A stretch of DNA of 64,000 nt, taken from NCBI RefSeq assembly GCF_029892155.1, contig NZ_JARZAG010000002.1, positions 372,001 through 436,000 of the forward strand. Direction: 5' to 3'. Source of the stretch: Kitasatospora sp. GAS204B (GTDB taxonomy: Bacteria; Actinomycetota; Actinomycetes; Streptomycetales; Streptomycetaceae). The position numbers were made by a program, and so were the translations under genes. Position 1 is the first letter of the stretch, and every line of letters begins with the position of its first letter. Shown piece after piece: positions 54,330 to 62,047 of the stretch. Below the pieces are notes generated by a model. That model made no database searches, was not told the origin of the DNA, and saw nothing but the letters and a program-made list of their open reading frames with translations.

Positions 54330-54684
54330 TCGTTGCCCCTCTGAGCTTGACCCCTTGACCCCCGTGGTCCCGAGTGGCCTTGGCTGCCACGGGTCCTGGA
54401 GCAGCGTACTCCGGCTCCGTGAGGAGGAGGAAAGCCGCAGGTCGGGCGCGGTGACGGAGACGGTCGGAGCCCCGCTTCCTTAAAGAATGCGTAAGGCGAC
54501 GGCCAGATGCTTGACGCATGCCATTGGTCTAGTCCAGCTTGTTCGCAAGCAGTTGCGGGTTCAGCCGCCGGCCGTCCCCTCCTTCTCCCCTTCTTCTTCC
54601 TTCCTGCGGTCCCCCTCCCCCACGCGGGGCCGCCGCGCCCCCACCGCGGCGGTCCCTCTCCTCCTCCCCACAGGAGAGTTCGTC
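54330..54684. other. 355-bp chitinase control region
   Basis: Holds the promoter of the chitinase gene. TTGACG (54511-54516) is followed by the DasR-like box. The leader 54573-54675 is almost all pyrimidine on the plus strand (long C/T runs), ending with CAGGAG before the ATG. No gene. Confidence 0.5.
54523..54538. promoter_or_regulatory. DasR-responsive element (dre) of the chitinase promoter
   Basis: ATTGGTCTAGTCCAGC contains TGGTCTAGTCCA, one base off the TGGTCTAGACCA core of known DasR/chitinase promoter repeats. It overlaps the -35/-10 spacer, fitting repression by DasR relieved by glucosamine-6-phosphate. Confidence 0.7.
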
Positions 54685-56268
54685 ATGTCCCGTACCGTTC
54701 CCCCGTCCCACCGCCGACGCCGCCGCACGCTGCCCGCGCTGGCCGCCGGCACCACCGCGCTCGCCCTGGCCGGCGCCGGACTGGCCGTCTTCGCCGGTGG
54801 CGCCAGCGCCGCGGTCGGCAACCTGGTCAGCAACAGCGGCTTCGAGTCCGGCCTGGCCGGCTGGACCTGTACCGGCACCGCCGCCGCGGTCTCCTCGCCC
54901 GTGCACAGCGGTTCGCAGGCGCTGCTGGGAACGCCCAGCGGCTCGGACACCGCGCAGTGCAGCCAGACCATCGCGGTGCAGCCCAACTCCAGCTACACGC
55001 TGGCCGATTGGGTGCAGGGGCCGTACGTCTACCTGGGTGCGAGCGGGACGGGTGCCTCGGGCGGGGACCCGAGCAGCTGGTCGAGCCAGAGCAGCTGGAA
55101 CCAGCTGAGCAGCACGTTCACCACGGGTGCGAGCACGACGAGCCTGACGGTGTACGTGCACGGGTGGTACGGGCAGAGCGCGTACGGGGCGGACGACATC
55201 ACGCTGACGGGGGCGGGTGGGACGCCTACGCCCACGCCTACTCCCACGCCGACCCCGACGCCTACTCCCACCCCGACGCCCACTCCCACGCCGACGCCCA
55301 CTCCCACGCCGACACCTACTCCGACGCCGACCCCCACGCCGACGCCGACCACCACGCCGCCGTCGAGCGGGCTGCCCAAGCACGTCATCACCGGCTACTG
55401 GCAGGACTTCGACAACGGCGCCACGGACCAGAAGCTCGCGGACGTCCAGAGCAACTACGACATCATCGCGGTCTCGTTCGCCAACGCCGACCCGTCCACC
55501 CCTGGCGGCATCACCTTCTCGATCGACCCGACGCTGGCCACCAACCTCGGCGGCTACACCGCCGCCCAGTTCAAGGCGGACATCGCGGCCAAGCACGCGG
55601 CCGGCAAGAAGGTCGTCCTCTCGGTCGGCGGCCAGAACGGCGCGATCACCGTCGGCGACGCCGCCTCCGCCGCCAACTTCGCCAACAGCGCCTACTCGCT
55701 GGTCCAGCAGTACGGGTTCGACGGGGTCGACATCGACCTGGAGAACGGGATCAACCCGACCTACATGGCGCAAGGCCTGCACACCCTGGCGGGCAAGGTC
55801 GGCAGCGGCTTCGTCCTCACCATGGCCCCGCAGACGCTGGACATGTACACCAGCAGCAGCGCCTACTTCCAGCTCTCGCTGAACGTCAAGGACATCCTGA
55901 CCGTCGTCAACACCCAGTTCTACAACTCCGGTGGCATGCCCGGCTGCAACGGCACCGTCTACAACCAGGGCACCGAGGACTTCATCACCAGCCAGGTCTG
56001 CACCTACGTGCAGGGCGGCCTCGCCCCGTCCCAGATCGGCATCGGTGTCCCCGCCTCCAGCCAGGCGGCGGGCGGCGGCTACGTCAACTCGACCGTGGTG
56101 GACAACGCGCTGGACTGCCTGGCGAGCGGCACCAACTGCGGCAGCTTCGTGCCGCCGGCCAAGTGGCCCACCATCCGCGGCGCGATGACCTGGTCGACCA
56201 ACTGGGACGCCAAGAACGGCAACGACTTCTCCACCAACGTGGGCAACCACGTCCACGCGATGCCGTAG
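54685..56268 (+). CDS. Secreted GH18 chitinase with N-terminal carbohydrate-binding module
   Basis: 527 aa. Signal peptide with an Arg-rich n-region (HRRRRRTLPALAAG...ASAA, ~1-47). A CBM-like beta-sandwich (~48-175; NLVSNSGFESGLAGWTCTGT) is followed by a Thr-Pro linker (~180-225). The GH18 TIM barrel (~232-527) has the catalytic DGVDIDLE (D346...E353) intact and GYWQDFDNG at its start. Degrades chitin outside the cell to N-acetylglucosamine oligomers. CAGGAG precedes the ATG at 54685. Expression likely under DasR. Confidence 0.95.
   Translation: MSRTVPPSHRRRRRTLPALAAGTTALALAGAGLAVFAGGASAAVGNLVSNSGFESGLAGWTCTGTAAAVSSPVHSGSQALLGTPSGSDTAQCSQTIAVQPNSSYTLADWVQGPYVYLGASGTGASGGDPSSWSSQSSWNQLSSTFTTGASTTSLTVYVHGWYGQSAYGADDITLTGAGGTPTPTPTPTPTPTPTPTPTPTPTPTPTPTPTPTPTPTPTPTPTTTPPSSGLPKHVITGYWQDFDNGATDQKLADVQSNYDIIAVSFANADPSTPGGITFSIDPTLATNLGGYTAAQFKADIAAKHAAGKKVVLSVGGQNGAITVGDAASAANFANSAYSLVQQYGFDGVDIDLENGINPTYMAQGLHTLAGKVGSGFVLTMAPQTLDMYTSSSAYFQLSLNVKDILTVVNTQFYNSGGMPGCNGTVYNQGTEDFITSQVCTYVQGGLAPSQIGIGVPASSQAAGGGYVNSTVVDNALDCLASGTNCGSFVPPAKWPTIRGAMTWSTNWDAKNGNDFSTNVGNHVHAMP
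55222..55359 (+). repeat. Hexanucleotide repeat encoding the Thr-Pro linker
   Basis: About 23 degenerate ACNCCN units coding (Thr-Pro)n between the binding module and the catalytic domain. Confidence 0.9.
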
Positions 56269-56285
56269 CGCATTCCCGAGCCGAC

Positions 56286-56320
56286 GGGGTCCGCCGCACC
56301 GAGCAGGTGCGGCGGGCCCC
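56286..56320. terminator. Chitinase terminator
   Basis: 15-bp stem (GGGGTCCGCCGCACC/GGTGCGGCGGGCCCC, one G-T pair), loop GAGCA, 18 nt past the stop. Confidence 0.8.
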
Positions 56321-56343
56321 GCTCTCGTCGCCACAAGAAGTCG

Positions 56344-57201
56344 CTACAAGAAGCGGGCGGGCACGCGTTCTCTTGTCGCGCGCATCGCCGCGCGGGCCCG
56401 GGCCGCTCCCGCCGCCGTGTGCTCGGCCCCGCCGCCGATGGCGAGCGTGCGACTCGGGTCGGCCCGGCCGCCGCCAGCGGCGCAGGCGCGGCAGCGGCCG
56501 GGGCGCGGGACGGGGTCGTGGCAGCGGTCGCACTCGCGCAACGGGGTGGGCGCCTGCGCCGCAGCAGGCGGCATCTTCCGCTCAAGGCGGTAGCGCAGCA
56601 ACTCGACCGGGGCGATGACCTTGGCGGGCAACGACCCCAGCAGCGCCCGGCCGAGGTCTGCGGCGGTGCTGCCCAGCTCCAACCACCGGGCCACCAGCGG
56701 CGCGAGGTCGTGCGCCTCGCGCTCACCCAGCCGCAGTCGGGGCTCGGGGCGGAGCACCCGGTAGAGCGTGGCCACCGCTTCGCGGATGGCCGCGTTGACC
56801 GGGAGCAGGGGGAGGGTGGGCTTTTCCACCTGGTCCTTTTTCTCTTCACTGCCACAGGGGCCGGGCCCCGCTGCACCGGGTCCCGAACGGGTGACACCCG
56901 GCGCCACCAGCTGCGGAGTGTCGAAGACGTGGATCTCGCTCCGGATGGTCCCGTCGGACAACCGCGTGGTCACCACCCAGTAGTAGCCGGCAGCGATCAA
57001 CTCCTTGATCGCCCGGCGGATCGCCGCGCGGCCCTGGGGGCTGGAGTCCGCCATCCGGCGACCGTCCTCGCGCCAGCCGTCGGGGCGGGAGAGGAGGTCG
57101 ACGAGCAGGCCGCGCGCAGTGTAGCTGAGCGTGCGGTCCTGGAGGAGGCGATTGGGAAGGGCAGCGTACGCGCGCGAGAGCGCGCTACGATGGATGTGCA
57201 T
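56344..57201 (-). CDS. Winged-helix DNA-binding protein with zinc-ribbon tail
   Basis: 285 aa. N-terminal winged-helix of the replication-protein/DnaD-like type common in streptomycetes (SYTARGLLVDLLSRPDGWREDG, GRAAIRRAIKELIAAGYYWVVTTRLSDGTI). Middle helical region with leucine-rich segment. Zinc-ribbon-like CDRC...CRAC near 235-253. Function not known; adjacent ATP-binding gene and two palindromes upstream suggest an autoregulated regulator. Confidence 0.7.
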   Translation of the reverse strand: MHIHRSALSRAYAALPNRLLQDRTLSYTARGLLVDLLSRPDGWREDGRRMADSSPQGRAAIRRAIKELIAAGYYWVVTTRLSDGTIRSEIHVFDTPQLVAPGVTRSGPGAAGPGPCGSEEKKDQVEKPTLPLLPVNAAIREAVATLYRVLRPEPRLRLGEREAHDLAPLVARWLELGSTAADLGRALLGSLPAKVIAPVELLRYRLERKMPPAAAQAPTPLRECDRCHDPVPRPGRCRACAAGGGRADPSRTLAIGGGAEHTAAGAARARAAMRATRERVPARFL

Positions 57202-57267
57202 GGAGAGGGCCTGAGTCTCTTTGTGCCGCGCCCCGGGGTGTTGGAGCACCGCCGGGGCACATGCATG

Positions 57268-57286
57268 TTCTGAAAGATTGTCAGAA
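57268..57286. promoter_or_regulatory. TTCTGA-N7-TCAGAA palindrome
   Basis: Inverted repeat 66 nt upstream of the winged-helix gene; candidate operator. Confidence 0.4.
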
Positions 57287-57329
57287 ACCTAGCACGGGCT
57301 TGATCGCGATTCGGCCGATCGCCCGATTG

Positions 57330-57346
57330 TGACTGATAGTCAGTCA
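57330..57346. promoter_or_regulatory. TGACTGA-TAG-TCAGTCA palindrome
   Basis: Perfect 7-bp arms in the same intergenic gap; second candidate operator. Confidence 0.45.
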
Positions 57347-57362
57347 GTTTGCCTGCATTCTT

Positions 57363-57785
57363 TCAGTTTTGATCAGGTCCAACAAGCACCCACACCCGCT
57401 TCCCGATCCCCTCGCGCGGCCCGCACCCCCACGCGAGCGAGAGTTTCTCCACCAGGAGCATGCCGCGCCCCGATTCGCCCTCGGCAGCGGAGGCTTGGCA
57501 GACCACGGGGACAGAGCTGCTCGGGTCCTCGACCGCGATCCAGAGCTGCTCGCCGTCGACCTTGAGGCCGATCCAGATCAGCTGGCCGGTGCGGGTGCCG
57601 TGCACGAGGGCGTTGGTGACCAGCTCGGACAGGACCAACTCGCCCTTGTCGAGGAAACGTTCGCCCTCCTTGACGGAACTGAGCGTCCGCGTGAGGAAGC
57701 GGCGCGCCTTGCCCGGGGACCGGTTGCTGCGCGGCAGCCAGCAGGAGTCGGAGGCGGTGAGGTCCTCAGGGTCCTCGGTGTTCAC
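57363..57785 (-). CDS. RsbW-like ATP-binding protein (HATPase_c_2)
   Basis: 140 aa, single GHKL ATPase domain: ELVLSELVTNALVHGTRTG (N box), IAVEDPSSSVP (G1), GRGMLLVEKLS (G2). Typical of the abundant anti-sigma-like ATPases of streptomycetes, often paired with a helix-turn-helix or DUF397 protein. Kinase activity is not shown. Confidence 0.82.
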   Translation of the reverse strand: MNTEDPEDLTASDSCWLPRSNRSPGKARRFLTRTLSSVKEGERFLDKGELVLSELVTNALVHGTRTGQLIWIGLKVDGEQLWIAVEDPSSSVPVVCQASAAEGESGRGMLLVEKLSLAWGCGPREGIGKRVWVLVGPDQN

Positions 57786-57926
57786 GGCGACCTCTTCTCG
57801 ATAAGTCCAGATGCTTTCCCCGGGTTACCAGATTGGCGAAAGACGAAGGTTCTCACCACCCCTTCACCGATACCAACGCCTGTGAATGAAACGAGACTTG
57901 CAAATGTGTTCGATGGATCGGGGGCA

Positions 57927-57957
57927 GTCGGCCATCAGCACGGTGCCAATGGCCGAC
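57927..57957 (-). terminator. Terminator of the oxidoreductase gene
   Basis: 9-bp stem GTCGGCCAT/ATGGCCGAC, 18 nt past the stop. Confidence 0.65.
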
Positions 57958-57975
57958 CAGCCCCTTCACCGACTT

Positions 57976-58896
57976 TCAGGGCACCAGCACGATCTTCCCC
58001 CGGGTGTGCCGCCGCTCCAGTTCCTCGAACGCGGCGCGCACCTCGGTCAGCGGGAACTCGGCGGCGATCGGGACCTCCAGGGCGCCGTCGGCGATCAGCG
58101 CCACCAGCTCCGCGAGCACGTCGACGGTGTCGGCCATCGCGCTGCCGTCCGCCTTCACCCCGTACTCCTCGACGGCGGCGAAGTCGATGATCGTGTTGAT
58201 CCGGGTCGGGTCGACGCCCAGCTCGACCGCGAGCTTCACGTAGCCGCCGCCGTAGGTGTCGACGAACGCGTCGATCCGGCCACCTGCGGCCTCGCGCAGC
58301 CGCTCGTCCAGGCCGTCGCCGTACGCCACCGGGGTGATGCCGTGCGCGCGCAGCCAGTCGTGGTTGCCCGGCCCCGCGATGCCGATCACCTCGACCCCGG
58401 CGCGCTTGGCCAGTTGCACGACCAGGGATCCGACGCCGCCCGCCGCCCCGGAGACGGCGACGGTGTCGCCCGGCTTCAACTCCACGGCGCGGACGGCGGC
58501 GTAGGCCGTCGACCCGGCGACGAAGAGCGAACCGCCCACCGCCCAGGGCACGTTCGCGGGCCGCGGGGTCAGGTCCTTCGCCTCGACGATCGCGAACTCC
58601 GCGTGACTGCCGCGCCGGTAGGTGAAGCCGATCACCTCGTCACCGACGGCGAAGCCCTCCGCCCCCGGGCCCACCTCGGCCACCACGCCCGCCAGGTCGC
58701 TGCCCTCGCCCGAGGGGAAGGTGGCCGGCCAGCGGTCGTGCAGCGCTCCCCTGCGGATCATGGCCTCGCCGGGGTTGATCCCCGCGGCCTTGACCTGGAC
58801 CAGCACCTCGCCCTCCCCCGGCACCGGGCGGGGCACCTCCACCACCTGCAGGACGTCGATCTCGCCGTACTCGTTGAACCGCACTGCCTTCGGCAT
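57976..58896 (-). CDS. NADP-dependent quinone-oxidoreductase/zinc-free MDR protein
   Basis: 306 aa, medium-chain dehydrogenase of the quinone-oxidoreductase type. GroES-like N-half (VRFNEYGEIDVLQVVEVPRP, VKAAGINPGEAMIRRG, FPSGEGSDLAGVVAEVG), then the NADPH loop GAAGGVGSLVVQLAKRAGV. The structural-zinc cysteines are absent. GAGGGAG precedes the ATG at 58896. An open frame continues upstream into an ABC-permease remnant, so automated calls may fuse the two. Confidence 0.88.
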   Translation of the reverse strand: MPKAVRFNEYGEIDVLQVVEVPRPVPGEGEVLVQVKAAGINPGEAMIRRGALHDRWPATFPSGEGSDLAGVVAEVGPGAEGFAVGDEVIGFTYRRGSHAEFAIVEAKDLTPRPANVPWAVGGSLFVAGSTAYAAVRAVELKPGDTVAVSGAAGGVGSLVVQLAKRAGVEVIGIAGPGNHDWLRAHGITPVAYGDGLDERLREAAGGRIDAFVDTYGGGYVKLAVELGVDPTRINTIIDFAAVEEYGVKADGSAMADTVDVLAELVALIADGALEVPIAAEFPLTEVRAAFEELERRHTRGKIVLVP

Positions 58897-58986
58897 GCTG
58901 TGCTCCCTCGTCCGTCGCACTCGCTTCTCAGGCTGTAACAGAGACGGACCCCCGGCTATGCCGGGAAGCTCGATCCACCGTGCGCC

Positions 58987-59394
58987 GATCGGGCTGGCCC
59001 ACCAGGAGACCAGCAGGCTGAGCAGTCCGCTGGTGGCGACGGCGACCAGGCCGACGAAGAGGAGCTTGACCGCGAGCCAGCGGGTGCGGGTGATGCTCTG
59101 GTTCCAGCTCAGGCGGTGGGTGCCGGCCTCCAGCTCGCGGGCGATCAGCGGCGCGCCCCAGAAGGCGCCGAGCAGGCCGGGCACGGCGACCACCAGGCCG
59201 CTGACGACGTAGTACTGGACGTCGTACTGGGAGGTCAGCGCGGAGAGCGCCGAGCCGCAGGCGCCGCCGCTGGTCCGGCAGCCGGCCAGGGTGCTGTCGT
59301 AGGAGTGCCGCAGCCGGCTGCCGGTGATCAGCAGCAGGATCGCGGCCACGGCCAGCGCGCCGGCGGCGACGAAGACGTGGGCGCGAAAGGGCAT
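58987..59394 (-). pseudogene. Truncated ABC-2-type transporter permease
   Basis: 136-residue N-terminal part of an ABC-2 permease: RAHVFVAAGALAVAAILLLI, a Cys-containing loop, YYVVSGLVVAVPGLLGAFWG, APLIARELEAGTHRLSWNQSITR (the family signature), and ALL-type third helix ending SWWASPIG. The usual C-terminal three helices are missing; sequence then changes abruptly and the reading frame runs in phase into the oxidoreductase. No partner ATPase gene is next to it, so this looks like a decayed gene truncated by insertion or deletion. Confidence 0.7.
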
Positions 59395-59467
59395 GAGGAA
59401 ACGACGGCGGCCCACCGCCCGGATCGGGCAGGTGGGCCGCCGTGGTCGACGGTGCGTCAGAGGCGGG

Positions 59468-60364
59468 TCACTCCTCGGCGAGGAGTTCGCCGATCACGTG
59501 GCGGGCGAGGGCGGCCTTGGCCGGACTGGTCTCCAGGTAGTACCAGAGCTCGTTGAGCGCGATCGACAGCGTCCAGCCCTGGGCTCGGGCCCAGGTCGCG
59601 TCGTCGTCGGCGGCGGCCCCGGCCCCGGCCCGGAAGAGGGCGCGGGCCTCGGCGGGGAGCAGGTACCAGGCGGCGATCAGGTCGACGGCGGGGTCGCCCA
59701 GACCCAGGCAGCCGAAGTCGATCACGGCGCTGAGGCGGCCGTCGGCCAGCAGGACGTTGCCGGGCTGCAGGTCGGCGTGGATCCAGACCGGTGGCTCGGC
59801 CCAGGCGGGTGCCCGCAGCGCCCTGTCCCAGCAGGCGGTGGCCGCGTCGGTGTCGATCAGGCCGGACACCTTGGCGAGGGCGGCACGGGTCGAGGCGTCG
59901 CGGGAGGCCAGCGCCTCGGCGCGCCAGGACGGCGGTGCGTCGGTGGGGTCGAGGCCGCGCAGCACGGCGATGAAGTCGGCCAAGTCGGCCGCGAGAAGGG
60001 CTGGTTCGGGTGTCCGGCCGACGGCCGGCGGTTCACCCGGCAGCCAGCGGTAGACGGACCAGGCGAACGGGTAGCCCTCGCCCGGGACGCCGAGACCGAG
60101 CGGGACGGGGACGGCGACCGGGAGCAGCGGCGCGAGCCGGGGCAGCCAGCGGTGCTCGAGCGGCACGTCGCGCGCCGCTCCCGGGGTGCGGGGCAGGCGT
60201 ACCACCAGGTCCTCGCCGAGCCGGTACATGGTGTTGGAGGTGCCGGTGGCGTCGGCCGGCCTGACCGGGAGTCGGGCCCACTGCGGGAACTGGGCGGCCA
60301 GCAGTGCCCGGACCAGGGTCGGGTCGGTCTCGGCCTCGTCGGCGTGCAGTCTGCGGGTGCTCAC
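59468..60364 (-). CDS. Aminoglycoside phosphotransferase/choline-kinase-like protein
   Basis: 298 aa, eukaryotic-kinase-like fold: N-lobe NTMYRLGEDLVVRLPR, catalytic WIHADLQPGNVLL and metal-binding VIDFGCLGLGDPAVD. It may phosphorylate an aminoglycoside, another antibiotic or a small alcohol; the specificity and resistance role are unknown. The GTG at 60364 or TTG at 60376 is the start. Confidence 0.85.
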   Translation of the reverse strand: MSTRRLHADEAETDPTLVRALLAAQFPQWARLPVRPADATGTSNTMYRLGEDLVVRLPRTPGAARDVPLEHRWLPRLAPLLPVAVPVPLGLGVPGEGYPFAWSVYRWLPGEPPAVGRTPEPALLAADLADFIAVLRGLDPTDAPPSWRAEALASRDASTRAALAKVSGLIDTDAATACWDRALRAPAWAEPPVWIHADLQPGNVLLADGRLSAVIDFGCLGLGDPAVDLIAAWYLLPAEARALFRAGAGAAADDDATWARAQGWTLSIALNELWYYLETSPAKAALARHVIGELLAEE

Positions 60365-60528
60365 GGGGTGATGCAAGCGGGGCGCCGATCGCGCGTCAAC
60401 CGATATAGGCGGCGGGCGTGTTAGCGCTGCTGTCGAGGGCCTTCAGTTCTGCTAACTGTGCACGCGGGGCTCGCCGGGCCACAGTGGTCGACTGTACGCG
60501 TTCCCGCTGTCCCCGAGGAGTCCGGCCC

Positions 60529-61218
60529 ATGTCCCTGCCGCACCGTGTCACCGCCTGCGCGGCGGCACTCACCGCCGTCCTGGCCCTCGGCGGCTGCCAA
60601 TCCACCGGCCCCGGCCCCGGCCACGCGGCCCCCGGCGGCGGGGTCGCGCCCGGCCCGCCCGCCCCCACCGCGGCGAACGGCCCGCGCTGGACGATCTCGC
60701 TGCCGGACACCGTGGCCGGCCACCCGAGGATCACCCCCGGCGCGGCCCAGCTGAAGCAGATCACCGACTCCTGGGCCCAGACCCGGGCCAAGGTGGGCGC
60801 GAACGGGCAGGTGCAGGTGGGCGTCTACGACGACCAGGCCGAGGACGCCTACCTGATCGTCACCGGCGTCAGCGGCAGCGGCTTCGACCCCTCAAGGGTG
60901 AACACGCTCTCCACCGCACCGGCCGCGACCAGGGACACCGACGGCAACGCGGTCACCAACAACTTCCAGAACGTCGACCCCGGTCCGCACGGCGGCTCGG
61001 ACACCTGCGACGAGGTGATGGACGAGGCGCGGTCGATCCAGGGCACCATGGCGGCCGAGAACACCAGTTGCTTCTGGATGACCGGGACGACCTTCGGCGG
61101 GATCACCTTCTACAACAAGCAGGACGGCAAGATCAACTTCCACTCCGTCGACATCACCGCCCAGGTGGCCGGGCCGATCATGGTCGCTGTCCGGACCGAC
61201 GTCGAGCACCAGGGCTGA
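60529..61218 (+). CDS. Lipoprotein of unknown function
   Basis: 229 aa. Lipobox LALGGC (Cys23), Gly/Pro linker, then a domain I do not recognise (GVYDDQAEDAYLIVTGVSGS, FWMTGTTFGGITFYNKQDGK). GAGGAG 8 nt before the ATG at 60529. Exported and membrane-anchored. Confidence 0.75.
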   Translation: MSLPHRVTACAAALTAVLALGGCQSTGPGPGHAAPGGGVAPGPPAPTAANGPRWTISLPDTVAGHPRITPGAAQLKQITDSWAQTRAKVGANGQVQVGVYDDQAEDAYLIVTGVSGSGFDPSRVNTLSTAPAATRDTDGNAVTNNFQNVDPGPHGGSDTCDEVMDEARSIQGTMAAENTSCFWMTGTTFGGITFYNKQDGKINFHSVDITAQVAGPIMVAVRTDVEHQG

Positions 61219-61259
61219 GGGTCGGCAACTCGCGGCTGGTACGGGCTCGTTCAGCCGTG

Positions 61260-61952
61260 CTAACGCACCGCCAGCACGGCCACCAGCGCACCCAGCAGCA
61301 TGCACGGCCCGAACGGGAGCGGGTCCTTCGCCTTCGCCCGCCCGGTGACCAGGAGCAGCAGGCCCCACAGCGCCGCCAGCAGGAAGCCCGCGAAGGCGCC
61401 GTCGAAGACGGCGCGCCAGCCGTACCAGGCGAGCAACGCGCCCAGCGTCAGGGCGAGTTTGGCATCCCCCAGCCCCATCGGGCCGAGCACCGCCAGCACG
61501 CCGTACAGCAGCCCCAGCACCACCCCGGCGGCCAGGCAGCGCAGCAGGACGCCCGGGCGGTCGAAGCCGCCGAGCGCGAGCAGCAGGGCCGTGCCGACGC
61601 CGAGTGGCAGGGTGAGCGCGTCCGGCAGGCGGTGCACGGCGGCGTCCACGAAGGCGAGCACCACGGCGAAGAGCGCGACCCAGCCGAGCGCAGGACCGAC
61701 CGGCCAGGCCGCCGCCGCGCCGACAGCCATCCCGGCGCCGACGGCGGCCAGTTCGACCAGCAGCGGGGCCGGCCCCCGCCCCGCCCGGCAGGACGGGCAA
61801 CGCCCGGTCGGCGGCAGCCACCAGGCGGCCCGCCCGCACTGCGCGCAGACGGCGAGCGGCGCACCGGCCGGCACCGCGTACCGGGTGGCGGCGGCCCGCA
61901 GGACGGGGGCGGCGGCGGCACCGGCGAGCGCTCCGAAGATCAGTCCGATCAC
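61260..61952 (-). CDS. Prepilin peptidase (A24 family)
   Basis: 230-aa polytopic aspartyl protease. Two catalytic Asp: D103 in FVDAAVHRLPD and D163 in GLGDAKL. A CxxC...CxxC zinc pair is near the N-terminus (C36, C39, C52, C55), so it is a fuller TadV/PilD-like form. GGAGGAGG precedes the GTG. Processes type IV/Tad-pilin-like leaders; no pilin genes lie in the window. Confidence 0.9.
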   Translation of the reverse strand: MIGLIFGALAGAAAAPVLRAAATRYAVPAGAPLAVCAQCGRAAWWLPPTGRCPSCRAGRGPAPLLVELAAVGAGMAVGAAAAWPVGPALGWVALFAVVLAFVDAAVHRLPDALTLPLGVGTALLLALGGFDRPGVLLRCLAAGVVLGLLYGVLAVLGPMGLGDAKLALTLGALLAWYGWRAVFDGAFAGFLLAALWGLLLLVTGRAKAKDPLPFGPCMLLGALVAVLAVR

Positions 61953-62047
61953 GTTCGTCCTCCTCCCCTTCGCGCGGTGCGGCTATGCCCCCGTACGCTC
62001 TTGGCGCTCAAGCCCGTACGCCCGTACAAAGCAGGGGGACGCTCAGC

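Noticed and set aside
55222-55359. Repeat array resembling a CRISPR or satellite
   Set aside because: In frame Thr-Pro codons of the chitinase linker; no spacers.
57976-59415. Single 479-aa permease-oxidoreductase fusion
   Set aside because: Oxidoreductase has its own start and ribosome site and family length; the upstream part is an incomplete permease.
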